Positions 9,631 through 20,824 of a stretch of 60,000 nt of DNA are shown here, piece after piece (the first letter of the stretch is position 1; every line of letters begins with the position of its first letter). The DNA is from Adiantum capillus-veneris (lineage: Eukaryota; Streptophyta; Polypodiopsida; Polypodiales; Pteridaceae). The notes under the pieces were generated by a model. That model was not told the DNA's origin. It did no database searches and saw nothing but the letters and a program-made list of their open reading frames with translations. A program made the position numbers and the translations under genes. The stretch covers positions 36,298,558-36,358,557 of the forward strand of contig CM043946.1 in assembly GCA_014529385.2 (NCBI GenBank), given 5' to 3'.

Positions 9631-11044
9631 TTGTCTTGTAGATTTGTAAGCTCCAAAGAAATTGAAATAGATTCCATCCCTCTTGCTCAAACACTTGCCA
9701 TGGAAATTGCGTTTGCCAATGATAATGCATTTCCTCGATCCGTTCTTCTTAGCCAAAACCACCTCTTGGTTCACGTGGTTGAGGAGTTAGCTATATGTGG
9801 AGTAGTGCATGCACGATGGATGTTCTTTTTAGAGAGGTTTTTTTAATACTCTCAAAGATTTTGTGCAGCTACGTTCCCAGCGTGAGGCATGCATAGCCAA
9901 AAGATGGATTGTGCAAGAGGTATTTGTTTACATTTCAGAGTATTTGGCACAAGTTGATCCCTCAATGCCTCGCATGTGGTCAAATGAGGAGGATGCAAGG
10001 ATGAATTCACACTTGCCAAGGGGAAATGAAAAATTATTTAACATGGATATGGATCTATGTCGAGTGGTCAATAATTTCTACATCCTCAATGAAAAGCTTA
10101 TGACCAAGTGGGTGGACTTGTGGACAATGGAAAAGGCAAGGCATTTGCAAGAGAGGGAAGCATGGAAGCGAGCACATGGAGGTAGGAGGGCACCCCTAGT
10201 GCCTCAACACCTTGCATGCTTTCCACATCTCATTAATGCCGAGTGGATTCATGAGATAATGACCGAAGCAAAAGCACTTGGAGAAGACATCACCGACAAG
10301 GAATGGGAGTATGCACGATGGTGCGTACCAAAGATAGAGTACTTATATACTTAAACCATATTGTATAGTTTTTTCTTGATTTTATCTTTGTAATTAATAA
10401 AATGATTTTTTCTATTTTGTAATACCTTTCCTTTAACTCTATGTGGTCAAAGGGTTGACACTTTTGTACACACCACATTGACATGTATCGAACCACCATG
10501 GACTGTGGCATCATGGACAACTAAAAGGATACTAAAGGTCAATTTTAGAACCTTTCATACCTTCATCTTTGAGTGCAAGTGGTTTGAAAATGTGTCTAGA
10601 CGGCATGAGAAATGCCTCTACATGGTGGACTCTAGTTTGCATCACACAACGAGGATGAAAATTTAGTTTTGCCACGTAATTGTGAGCAGGTAGTGATTAT
10701 CTTCGTTACCCTTATTTTCTTGTAGCATTGATTATACCAATGTTACTCACTTTAAACTTCTCTTCTACAGGTCATCCATATCTCAGCAATCCACCAACCA
10801 AAACTTTGATTCTAGTTCCCATAACACTTGGGGGAGAACCATTTTTGCCACTAATGAAGTGGAGACCATCTTCGACCCTCTCCCACCTACTAATTTGGAT
10901 GAGGAGGAGAAAGAGGAGAGAGAAATCGATGATTCAAATCCCACGGTCTCATGCAGCTCCGCTCCCATGCTAATAAAGATACCAGAAAGATGCACGTCAA
11001 GCTTCTTTGAAGCTTACCTGATTAATGATCAGTGCAAATGTTAG
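9631..11044 (+). pseudogene. CACTA (CMC/EnSpm) transposase remnant: DUF4218, linker and DUF4216
   Basis: The first piece (9631-9846) carries the end of DUF4218: LLVHVVEELAICGVVHARWM plus FLERFF, equivalent to the VHLVEE...GGPV..RWMYP.ER signature. A frameshift then leads into a 163-codon frame (9863-10354) that begins with the following segment (QREACIAKRWIVQEVFVYIS, equivalent to PEGSIAEGYIVEE...). It continues through an acidic/basic linker to a natural stop. Further on, 10478-10690 encodes a DUF4216-like block (TKRILKVNFRTFHTFIFECK, then a shifted DENLVLPRNCEQV), followed by an acidic tail ending at 11044. These domains form the C-terminal half of TNP2-type transposases. The catalytic half is absent on the left, where copia-1 begins. 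Terminal CACTA repeats were not identified. Confidence 0.75.
9863..10354 (+). CDS. 163-aa surviving frame of the CACTA transposase (post-DUF4218 region)
   Basis: This is the longest intact piece of the transposase remnant. It begins MQLRSQREACIAKRW, continues with MPRMWSNEEDARMN and MEKARHLQEREAWKRA, and ends WARW-like before the stop (EYARWCVPKIEYLYT). Its match to the GSIAEGY-EE block next to DUF4218 fixes the identity. It would not be a transposase on its own. Confidence 0.6.
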   Translation: MQLRSQREACIAKRWIVQEVFVYISEYLAQVDPSMPRMWSNEEDARMNSHLPRGNEKLFNMDMDLCRVVNNFYILNEKLMTKWVDLWTMEKARHLQEREAWKRAHGGRRAPLVPQHLACFPHLINAEWIHEIMTEAKALGEDITDKEWEYARWCVPKIEYLYT

Positions 11045-11291
11045 GAATTATAATTAAGAGAGGTGCACAGTAAAGACTAAGGTAACCTCCCACAAGGCAT
11101 CAATTAAATCAACAACTCAAGTTAAAACGAGTGTATATAGTTGGATGTAATTGTACCAGCCGCCGCCAGATAAAGTGATCTAGAACACAATCAAAATCAC
11201 CTCCAGATGAAGTGCTAAAGCAAACACAGCCCAATGAAGTGCCAGATCAAGAGTTTTTAGGGGAACCAAAGTAAAAATGCACAGCCAGAAG

Positions 11292-11294
<3 letters not shown>

Positions 11295-11331
<37 letters not shown>

Positions 11332-11364
11332 CTGGATGAAGCAGTTACTGTTAGATGAAGTGAC

Positions 11365-11429
<65 letters not shown>

Positions 11430-11506
11430 AGGGGATAGACAAAGGGGGTGAGAAAGGTGAAAAAGAGAAATAAAATGGAGGAAATAGAAATCAAGAGAGA
11501 GATTCT

Positions 11507-11567
<61 letters not shown>

Positions 11568-11660
11568 GGGGAGAAAAAGACAACATGAAATTGTGTGAGA
11601 GATAGAGAGGAAGAGGGGGAGGGGGGGGGGAGGGAGAGAGAGAGAGAGAGAGATAGATAG
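11295..11660. repeat. compound microsatellite cluster (TG)n, (GA)n, (G)n
   Basis: In order: (TG)n 11295-11329, (TG)n 11369-11426, (TG)n 11505-11531, (GA)n 11531-11556, a run of 15 G at 11557-11571, shorter G runs with A near 11615-11632, and (GA)n then (GATA)n 11633-11666. Long frames across it on the minus strand are pure repeat translation and are not genes. The last GA tract abuts the 3' end of a LINE remnant. Confidence 0.95.
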
Positions 11661-12051
11661 ATAGATTTTATTATTGTCCTTGGAGGTCAAATATGACCTA
11701 TGGGACCAAAGTTACATGTGATGTAGTATGTGTATGGCTGATGAGTGACTCTCGATGCTAGAAAATTGTGGTGATGAGAGTTGCAATGGAGAGACCACAC
11801 TGCGGCTGGGAGAGAAAAGTGTGTAGGTCTAAGTCATGGATGAAAATGTGAGAGAAGCAAGTTTGGATGTGACCAAAAGCTGAGCACTCTAGTAGTTTGT
11901 GGTACTCAGAATCTCGAACTTGCAGTGAGCATAATGTGCACAGTCGATTTGACTCTTCTACGATGCACCCTGTCTCACATTGAAGGAAATGGGAGCTAAG
12001 CCAAATGGCTACAATAGTGCATATCACCAATAAGGGGATAGGCTCAAGCAT
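11660..12051 (-). mobile_element. LINE 3' remnant (LINE-A/C type)
   Basis: A 97-codon minus-strand frame contains the C-terminal zinc-binding segment of LINE ORF2 (RLCTLCSLQVRDSEYHKLLE, then C). This is equivalent to [20 protein letters not shown] in the LINE at 41.5 kb. The downstream non-coding end reads GTCCCATAGGTCATATTTGA in place of the GGTCTCATAGGTCATTTTGG of the other copies, and runs into (TAGATA)n/(TC)n. It is a 5'-truncated copy of about 0.4 kb. Confidence 0.7.
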
Positions 12052-12440
12052 GTAAGCATTAGGAGAAATATGAACCTTGCATGGGCCTTGTAAGGAATCC
12101 TAATTTTTAGGGATTAAGGCTAATGTTGTGTAGGGTTAAGGGAACAAGGGCATTCAAGAAGCTAGTTTTGAGTAGACTTTTCTAGCCTTTTTTTAGACAC
12201 ATGTAAGATGTGGACCTAGGAGGTCACTTTCTCTCTCTAGCTTTTGGAAAGTGAAGGGAGTAAAGGGGTGTGGCCACATCAGCAAAAACGTGGGTCACTA
12301 AGAGCCAAAATTTGACTTTTTTCCAAAAAAGTTATTTTTATTTATTTTTGACTTAAAATTCCCTCCCAACATATATACACATCAAAAAATCAATTTTTGA
12401 CATTTTTTTAAACCTACAAACACTAAAAGTCCACTTTTTC
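12052..12440. other. no gene seen
   Basis: AT-rich sequence with many stops on both strands. No repeat or motif could be assigned. Confidence 0.5.
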
Positions 12441-12469
12441 AAAAAAAAAATGCCCCCCAAAAAAAAAAC

Positions 12470-12720
12470 CTTTGTTCTCTCCTCCTCCTTCCTCCTCTCT
12501 CCCTCTCCTCTCCCTCCCTACCCCCTTCTCTCCTCTTCCTCCCCTCTCTCTCCCTCTCCCCCCTCTGCCCCCTTCTCTCCTCCCATGTTCCTCTCCTCTC
12601 CCTCCCTACCCCCTTCTCTCCTCCTCCTCCCCTCTCTCTCCCTCTCCCCCTCTGCCCCCTTCTCTCCACCCATGTTCCTCCCTCTCCTTCCCCCCTCTTT
12701 CTTTTCATTCTTTGCTTCCT
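12470..12720. repeat. pyrimidine-rich low-complexity tract
   Basis: About 250 bp of almost pure C/T on the plus strand, built from imperfect copies of a unit like CTCCTCTCCCTCCCTACCCC. It gives long frames on both strands (up to 233 codons, rich in S and P), but these are compositional artefacts. Confidence 0.9.
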
Positions 12721-13151
12721 CACGCAACAACTGCCATGGTGCTCACGGACATCACAAATCGTATCCCTCCACCACCATGTACTCCGCACAACAAAAGTGT
12801 ACATATTGCTTGTCCACGGTGTTTGCACCGAAGGCCGCACGTGAGGGTGAGCAGAGGTCATCCCAAGATCGTCATACTGTCGGTGAGACGAATGTGTATG
12901 GTTCTTCAATATCTTGGGAGGGGATAAGTAGGCTTGTTAGGCTATTGCAATTGGTTGTGTATGGGTGCAGGTGCTTCTTTGCATTCGTGGATGCACGAAT
13001 GTCAAGCTCTTCAGCTCAAAACAGTGGCATTACAAGAAACAGTGGGTGCAGGTTAGAGAGGTCAAGTGTCACCACTTTTCCTCTAAAACAGCCTTCTTTG
13101 TTACATCTTGCAGGTAGGTGCTTCAAATCCATCCTTATTAGAGGTGGGTAA

Positions 13152-14514
13152 TCTCATCCTAATGCAAGAATGGCTCAAGGAACTAGCATAACATGAAGCT
13201 TTTATGGTGGCACAAAGCTCTCCTCAAGCAATGTGGCTCCCACTACACCAAAAATCACTATGCTAACATGGAGAGATCCCTAGTAGGACAATACAACAAC
13301 TTTTCATCAGCAGCACACCCTTTCCTAACATGAGGGCACCCCCACCAGAGATATTTTTATATGATAGGTCACCCCATGAGCATACCATGTCATGGAATGG
13401 ATGTAAGAACTATGACTGCACTACCCCTTGGAAGTTGTTCACGAATGTATGTTAATCAAAGTTAATGAGAAGAAGTTTGGACTTTTTTGTTTGTTGATGT
13501 GTAAGAGCACTCTTGGTCTACCATATTTTAGATTGTTTGATAAGTTAAATAAGATTTGTAGTCATTTAAAGTGTCATTTTTTTTTGGTAAGATTGTACAT
13601 GAGAAGACATGATAAAGTACAAGAGATCTTGACGGAATAAACCTCAATGAGATTCCCAACATGCACTTGTGACACCATATCTCTCCTTGAACCCTTTGAC
13701 TTCTATCGTTGTGGGGAGTCCAATGGGGGGCTATTTTCAAATTTTTAGCATAACTTTTTTTTGAAGGAAATTTTGGTTATTCTAAAGTTTATACACAGTC
13801 TAGGAGTTCATTCTGATTATTTTTCTTCAGTTTCAAATTTTGACCGAGTACACTCCTTGGAAGCCACTTTTGAAGGTGTTAGGGCGAGATTTTGGGAAAG
13901 TTTTGTATGTAGGAAATACAGTCCTTAACACAATAAAAAACAACGGTTCTTTGAGTATTTTCAGATTCCATGGTTTTAATGCTCGTTGGAGCCCGTAGAT
14001 TAAGAAAAAAGTAAAAAATGTATGTTTTACATCATTTTTAAATAAATTGTCAACTTGCACGTTGATTTCTGGAGAATGCGCGCAAGATATGATTTTTTCT
14101 CATCACATGATGGTCGAAGAATGCGATGAGATGAACAAATTCATGTGAGACAAGCCCAGACAGATTCGGAGCCGATTGAAATCTAGAAGCTGTTGAAAAC
14201 AACCGAAAAGTTCAACACTTATTTTTTTTTATTTTTTTTTAAAAACGTAACATTTGAATCATGGCCATGCATCAAAAATATGCTCACACAGTGAAGGAGG
14301 TGCTTCAAAGCTATGGAAATCATTATAAAATGCAAGCAATAGCGTTGGATGCTATTCAGGAAGTTGTAGAGGCTCACATCATTTCAGATGACTTTGCAAT
14401 GACAAAATGATTAAGAGTTGTGTCTACTGTCTCCATAGTGATTTGGCTTTTCGGTTTATCCATGTGTTTTAAGTTAAGTGGTTTTGGCCATGAAGAGTTA
14501 AATTTAAATCAAAT
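13152..14514. other. no gene seen
   Basis: Frames here are at most about 75 codons and show no domain signature. The sequence is AT-rich and intron- or intergenic-like. Confidence 0.5.
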
Positions 14515-14696
14515 ATTAACATTTTTGCCATCCTAAGGGGCAAACAAAGCTAGAAAATGCAAAAAAAAGGGTGGCCACAAGGGCGCGCAGATGGCCAATC
14601 CAACAGTTTTGGATGGCTCATCTGCGCGCCCTTGTGGCCACCCTTTTTTTGCATTTTCTAGCTTTGTTTGCCCCTTAGGATAGCAAAAATGTTAAT
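14515..14696. repeat. hairpin 1 of the array, ~80-bp arms
   Basis: Arms run from ATTAACATTTTTGCCATCC on the left to GGATAGCAAAAATGTTAAT on the right, around a loop of about 18 nt (ATCCAACAGTTTTGGAT). Only one or two mismatches occur in about 80 bp. This palindrome is longer than the two downstream ones, so it may be the founder. Confidence 0.92.
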
Positions 14697-14880
14697 AGCT
14701 GATGAAACCAGATGTTTATGTAGCATGAGACTAGATTTTTATATTGTCCAATGTGATTTGGCCTTTTGGTGCAGGGAACTAGTAAGTTGAGTTGAAGGAA
14801 GGCATAATGTGCTTGAAAAGTTAAATTTTACATTCATCTCACCTTTTCCAAGGTCCAAGAGTGCAACAATAGCCTAATTA

Positions 14881-14977
14881 TGCAAAAAAAAGGGTGGCCA
14901 CAAGGGCGCGCAGATGGCCCATCCAACAGTTTTGGATGGCTCACCTGCGCGCCCTTGTGGCCACCCTTTTTTTTGCA
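14881..14977. repeat. hairpin 2 of the array
   Basis: A 97-bp inverted repeat. The left arm begins TGCAAAAAAAAGGGTGGCCA and the right arm is its near-perfect complement. A single mismatch changes ATCTG to ACCTG. Confidence 0.92.
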
Positions 14978-15204
14978 TTATATGGCCTTGTCTGCCCCTT
15001 ATAATAGCAAGAATGTTAATATTTGATGAAACCAGATGTTTATGCAGCATGAGACTAGATTTTTATACTGTCCAATGTGATTTGCCCTTTTGGTGCAGGG
15101 AACTAGTAAGTTGAGTTGAAGGAAGGCATAATGTGCTTGAAAAGTTCAATTTTAGGTTCATCTCATCTTTTCCAGGGTTCTGGAGTGCAGCAATAGCCTA
15201 ATTA

Positions 15205-15299
15205 TGCAAAAAAAGGGTGGCCACAAGGGCCCACATATGGCCCATCCAGGAGTTTTGGATGGCTCACTACGCGCGCTTGTGGCCACCCCTTTTTTTGCA
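15205..15299. repeat. hairpin 3 of the array (diverged)
   Basis: Same architecture as hairpin 2, but the left arm carries CCCACATATGG where the others carry CGCGCAGATGG. The stem is therefore imperfect in the middle. Confidence 0.88.
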
Positions 15300-15420
15300 T
15301 TATATGGCCTTGTCTGCACCCCAGGATACCAATTTTTTTTTAGATTAAGTGAAAGAAAATCTTTATGCAACATGACAGTACAAATTCCACTTCTTTTCAC
15401 TCAGATGTAATTAGAGCTCC

Positions 15421-16244
15421 CCCCCCCTTTCTTTGTGTTCAAAGGTCCGGAGCATTCACTATGTAAAATTTTCCTATATCACGTGCGTTCACTAGAATGG
15501 ATTAAAAGTACCCCTTATAGGCCTTATCTACACATGTTTCTGCAACTTTACAAGAATATAAAATCCCTTCTGTTGAACACATGTGCTATGTTACATATAC
15601 TTTAGTGAACTCCCCATGTCAACGGCCTCACAAATCCTGTGCACTAAACATTAAACACTAGAAATCGACCAAACAAGGAGCCAATTTTTACTTCCTTGTG
15701 TCCACCTAGTGTTCTTGTGAAACATTGCTAATGATATATATTCAACATCCCCAAATGAGGACATCGTGACAAAGTTTATGATCCACTTTAATAAGAATAA
15801 CCATTAATGATTAAACTGAAATCAAAATATTGCTTGAATTTCTTCAAGGTGGAGTGATTAAGACTTGCGACTTGAATCATCGTACAGGCAAATCAAAATA
15901 TCCATAAAAGTAAACAATATTTCTCAGATCTGTATGAAACTTCAGTAATCTAAATTAAATACTCTCACTCAATGCAACACCATTTAACAAAAAAACATAT
16001 TTATATTGCATTTATAGAGGAATCCAGCCTCATGAAAAATAATTACAAATGGAGACAATGTTGTTGCTGTTAGGCTTATCTTACAAGTATTTGTCTTCCT
16101 CATCTAGAGATTCATATACACTTGAGTATTTGTGTGTCTATGACACTAGGGAAGATAGTAGTACTATATGGATCGCTTCTATGAGAGCTCCTAGAGAGTC
16201 CCTATTGGTTCAAGATTCTAAAAAACACCTACTATTCTTATCAA
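15421..16244. other. no gene seen
   Basis: AT-rich, low-coding sequence. A short frame at 16049-16336 shows no recognisable domain. Confidence 0.5.
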
Positions 16245-16246
16245 AA

Positions 16247-16474
16247 TCTTTTAACATGGTAGTGAAAGGTTCCTCAAGGAACAAAAATAGAGTGATTTCC
16301 ATCTCTGCACATGGTTGCTTGCTCATGTCCTCTTAAAACAAGTTGAATCTGTAAGTTGAATCTTTTAACATGGTAGTGAAAGGTTCCTCAAGGAACAAAA
16401 ATAGAGTGATTTCCATCTCTGCACATGGTTGCTTGCTCATGTCCTCTTAAAACAAGTTGAATCTGTAAGTAAAC
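16247..16474. repeat. perfect tandem duplication, 114-bp unit
   Basis: The block beginning TCTTTTAACATGGTAGTGAA at 16247 is repeated without a visible mismatch at 16361. The absence of divergence suggests a recent slippage or unequal exchange event. Confidence 0.95.
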
Positions 16475-16653
16475 AAAAGATTATGTGAGCACAAAGTTAT
16501 AAAGTACAAAATGATATCATTCCAATTATCTAATGACAATTATACAAAGAATAAATTACAAGAAGAATCTTTGACGACTCTCCATAGATAACACAACTTA
16601 CTTACATTGTGAGACTCAAATCACATGCTACACAACTATAGATGGTGCACCAA

Positions 16654-16781
16654 AGTCATCAACAAAATAGCACCACCCAGTGTTATGAGATGTGAAGCCT
16701 AAACACTGAAATCCATAAGTCATCAACACAATAGCACCACCCAGTGTTATGAGGTGTGAAGCCTAAACACTGAAATCCATA
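16654..16781. repeat. tandem duplication, 64-bp unit
   Basis: The block beginning AGTCATCAACAAAATAGCAC at 16654 recurs at 16718 with two or so substitutions (AAAATAG/ACAATAG and GAGATG/GAGGTG). Confidence 0.94.
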
Positions 16782-17845
16782 AAGAGGTTAATTCTCTCTA
16801 GCATGATAAACTTAAAGATGGAGATGATGTTAAGCTCTGAATGTAAGCTACAAGGGTAGTTTTCTTACCATTCTATCTTTATGTTGGAGATGAACCCTTG
16901 CAATGCCCATGCGATATTCACACCTCCTATTGTTGTGGTATGCAACTCATGTGAGCTCATACTTTTGCCACCTTCGGGAGTAGAGGTTTCCATGTAGTGT
17001 GAGTGAATGAAAGTAGAAGGAGTAGAATCTTGTTTCATGTTGTAATGGAGATGAGAGAAGGGAGAGGAGCTAGCTTGGTGTGAAACTATGTGGTGGGTAA
17101 GGGGAAGAGATGGAGGAGGAGCTTGCTTGGTGCTACAATGGAGATGGGAGAAAGCTAGCAGAGAGATAATGATGGACTATAGGGGGTGCATATGGTTGTT
17201 GCAGCAATGTAGAGCTTGGAGAAAGGTTTGTAGAGAGAGAAAAACACCTTTTAGCTATAGAATAGGTTTGGAAAGACTTTGGAGGGTGAAAATGATGTTT
17301 TGATTTGTTTTTTAAAAAAAACATTTTTTTGGATTTTTTAGTGCACGTTTTTAACTTTTGAAGGTCAAAAATACTTTTTTGACCATGAAATAGGTTTGGG
17401 GACCTTTTAAGGAGGGAAAACTTGAAATTTGAAATTTTTTGAAAATTTGAAATTTTTAGTGTATTTTGAAATCCGGGCCAAAAAGTGGGGGAAAAGAGGT
17501 CAAAGTGGTCCCCCCCCCCCCCCCCCTCTTTCCCCTAGCCACCTCCCTTACCTTCTCACTAGGTAAGAGACAATTAAGAGGTGTAAGGCTACCTTGTCCC
17601 CCTACTTTTTTGAGGGTATAGAGTGTGTCCACCACCCTCTTCATATTGGCTGACCTCTAATTAACCTTAATCCCAAAGGGCCCCTAGAGGGTTCATATTT
17701 TTCCTAATGGTGTGAGTACGGTTTCCTTTTTCAGCGAAGAAAATGGTTTTGTAGTTGGAGGCAATATGGGTGGTGTAATGTATGAAGCGTGACCCATCAG
17801 ATTTCTCCCAAGCCGTAATACATTGGAGTTATAGAAAAGCTTCAT
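16782..17845. other. no gene seen; contains a run of 17 C
   Basis: Low-coding sequence with AT-rich homopolymers and a C17 homopolymer at 17510-17526. Short frames here have no recognisable domain. Confidence 0.5.
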
Positions 17846-18238
17846 TCACTTGGGAGTCAATTGAAGCATCATGTAGCAAGTGTTTGCATCCCATCTCCCG
17901 AACCACTTCTTCATGTCTTGCATCCATCCTGTGCTCAAGATCTTGCTTTTATGCATCTTTTGAACTTTTTTGCTTGCTTCCCATGCAATTGTAGGAAGTT
18001 GATGTGAGGGGTTTTGTTGCATCTTTGTCATGTACTCCACAACCCTTTCCATGCCCATAACCACAATTGGAAGAGATCACGACTCAAGAAGTAGGAGTGC
18101 ATAGGTGTTTGTGTCTTAACTTGGAGAAAGATTGTAAGAAAACACTTTTGGACATTCTCAAACTCTTTCCAAGTAGACTTTGAGATGCTCCTGCCCCACA
18201 CTTCAACTCCATAAAGAAGAACCGGTGTCACCAATGCA

Positions 18239-19467
18239 TCAAAAAGATACTTCTTGAGAACCCCAACACTTGATATTTCCCGCATTACACATATTCTCAA
18301 ATGCATGATATGCTCTCTTTCCCGCTTCCAAACGACGCATAGCACATTTATGCCACTTGTGATTGGACGGAACCTCAAGGCCAAGATACTTGAAGCTCTC
18401 ATTAACTTTAAGTCTCTCATTGTTGTACACAATGCATGGCTTCTCCTTATGGTTGATTTTCACAAGAATAACCTTTGTTTTGGATTCATTTACAATCAAC
18501 CTAGTGTGCAAGCAAAAGTTCTCAAGGACAACCATAAGCTTTTGTGCATCTTCTAAGTGTGTGCTAGAAGCACTACATCATCCGCATACAACAAAAGCGT
18601 CATTACCGCATTGCAAATAGTGACCTCTTCAATGACTTCTTCTTGCATAAAGTCAAGTACCATTTGTTCCAATTGATCAATGCATAGACCAAAGAGAGTT
18701 GGTGACAATGAATAGCCTTGTTTAACCCCAATATTTTCTTACGTTTTTTTTGGAAATTTTTCTTCCCATGCGCAATTGACAAATCATCTTCTTATAGATT
18801 CGAGAAACAGCAAGCATAAACTCAATTGGCACTTGGAGTTCTTCCATCCTTCTCCACAAATTCCTACATGGAATCATATCAAAGGCTTTCTTAAAGTCCA
18901 CAAAACAACAATACAATCGCTTGCCTTTCAACCAACTTTCCTCCATGAGAACACAAAGAGTGACAAGATGATCAATGGTGCTATGGCATCACCACAAACC
19001 CGCTTGTCCTTTTGTACGCTTGTCATTCTCTTCAGCCCAATCACTCAATTTCATCTCCATTATGCACCCAAACAACTTTTCCATAAGAGACCCAATCATT
19101 ATAGTCCGGTAGTTTTTTTCTTTACATCTCCTCCTTTATGCAAAGGCTTAACCCAATTAGTACTCCAATCATAAGTCATACCATGTTGAAGTGCACGGTT
19201 GAACATATCACACATCCACTCATGGGTAAAATCTCCCGTCCATTTGATCATCTCCGGCTTGATATCTTGAAGATCTCCTGCTTTGCGAGTGACCAACTTT
19301 TCAAGCCCACCGCATACATCCTCAATAGTAAAAAAAGAGGCCATACGTGGGAGTGAACCATAAAATGGTATTTTATCAGTATTTTCTTGCTCATATAATT
19401 GCCTACAATGTGTGTACATATCCACAAGACTCAAGTTACCAAAGTTCTCAACCCGCTTGCCCCTCAA
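18239..19467 (-). pseudogene. LINE-C ORF2 reverse transcriptase domain
   Basis: Pieces in order are RKAGDLQDIKPEMIKWTGDF and TNWVKPLHKGG (19467-19099), RLYCCFVDFKKAFDMIPCRN (18946-18722), LLLYADDVVLLAH (about 18560-18600) and FCLHTRLIVNESKTKVILV (18535-18239). The YADD catalytic box is retained at sequence level, but the frame shifts immediately after it. Confidence 0.82.
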
Positions 19468-19743
19468 GTTTTTCCAAAATCTTCCACATGCATGTGCCTT
19501 TTCTTGGACTTGAAAAAGTTGTTGCTTTACTTCCCATCTTCTTCTATTCTTTTGAATTCAATGCCTTGTATGTATGCAAATGACTTTGATAGTTGTCTTT
19601 GTCCATAGTTGCATCAAGCTTTATCAAGGACTTGTGAGCATCTTGACATTCTTTATCAAACCACTATTTGCGTGATCTATCTTTTTGATACCATGGAGAT
19701 GCTTTATGGAAAAGCATTCTTCGGCACAAGAACAAATAAACTT

Positions 19744-19921
19744 CTTGAAAGCTTCCCATTTAGTTTCCAATCATATTGAAGCTTTTTCATCCATAACTTT
19801 TGCTCAACCATTTCAATGTACATTGGTGCTTGAAAGCTTCCCATTTAGTTTTCAATGGTGCATCATATTGAAGCTTTGTCCTCCATAACTTTTACTCAAC
19901 CATTTCAATGTACATTGGTGC
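19744..19921. repeat. imperfect tandem duplication inside LINE-C
   Basis: The block CTTGAAAGCTTCCCATTTAG through CAATGTACATTGGTGC starts at 19744 and again at 19829. The second copy has a 12-bp extension. It is a local duplication after insertion of the LINE. Confidence 0.85.
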
Positions 19922-20790
19922 CCGTTTGAAATCCATACATAGTGATAATTTTTCTTTTCTTTGGTTGAGATTATCATGCTTAGTTGCTTCTCCACATGAA
20001 AGCTCAATACATAAGGTCTGATGGTCGGATTCCGGGGTCCATTGGCCAAACATATAACTCTTTATGCGATATATGATGGCTTCAAAGAATAGCATATAGT
20101 CAATCACACTGTCCGCATTATGTTTCCTACATGTAGATCCATTGGTTCCAGTCCACAAAGATATACCAGTGGCAATGAGCATACACGTGATATTACACAT
20201 ATGTAAAAGTAACTTTCCATAGTGATCCAACTCTTTCTCGTCCATTAAAGTACGAGGATACAAGTGAACTTCCTCCAACTCCCTTGAAATGTATGGCATA
20301 TCAAATTGATGAGTATCATGTTGCAATGTTTTTGTGCGAGCATTCATATCTCCAAATACAATAACATCACCTTTGCCTTTGAAATGAGCAATGTCCTCTT
20401 CTAATCAAAATATGGTTGATCTCTATCCATGCAAGCATAAAAGGGAGAATCATGATGACGAACGTAGCAACCGGCTACAAAAATAGATGCTCTTTCTGGT
20501 GTCATAATTTTTAGCCATACATAACGTTTGTACTTGTCATCTTTCACGATTGATACAAAATCTTCCAATCCTTTCTTAACCATACATGCTATCCCTCCTT
20601 GCCCTCTTTGTTGCTTGAGATTCTTTGACCACATCAATGAATGTACATTGTAATCCTCCAAGCCGTTAATCCTTTGTGTATCATGCTTCCAAGTTTCAAC
20701 AAGAAGTACAACATCGGCTTTGCTTGTGAGTTCATCAATGTCAACCACCGCATTCCATGGGTATCAATTACAATTCCAAAAGCATATTTT
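19892..20790 (-). pseudogene. LINE-C ORF2 endonuclease domain
   Basis: It opens with FWNCN, then in 20748-20401 DVVLLVETWKHD (catalytic glutamate), GQGGIACMVKKGLEDF and FVAGCYVRHHDSPFY. The 20347-19892 frame continues with NARTKTLQHDTHQFDMPYIS, then DSVIDYMLF and TPESDHQTLCIE (the SDH motif). These are the apurinic-endonuclease-like motifs that nick target DNA. Frameshifts break it. Confidence 0.8.
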
Positions 20791-20824
20791 CAATTGTAAC
20801 TTGGTCTCATAGGTCACGCATCCC

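Larger units (their letters stand above)
14515..15420. repeat. tandem array of three ~324-bp units, each with a long hairpin
   Basis: The same block recurs with the core starting at 14558, 14881 and 15205 (periods 323 and 324 bp). Each unit has a near-perfect inverted repeat followed by about 225 bp of conserved spacer (for example GATGAAACCAGATGTTTATG and GGGAACTAGTAAGTTGAG). The third unit is more diverged and its spacer is cut short. There is no protein-coding potential beyond frames that read through the hairpins. Confidence 0.92.

Noticed and set aside
11295-11666. Possible CRISPR-like array
   Set aside because: Regular units are dinucleotide microsatellites without spacers, in a eukaryotic context.
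11247-11690. 147-aa and 61-aa minus-strand frames rich in histidine, threonine and serine
   Set aside because: Pure translation of (TG)n and (GA)n microsatellites.
12439-13151. Frames of 151-233 codons on both strands near the pyrimidine tract
   Set aside because: The first half is low-complexity S/P or R/G repeat. The rest has no domain, and the frames overlap on both strands.
13246-13280. CACTACACCAAAAATCACTA, resembling a CACTA transposon end
   Set aside because: It is in the orientation of a 5' end, not the 3' end of the transposase remnant to its left, and no convincing inverted partner with a 3-bp target duplication was found.
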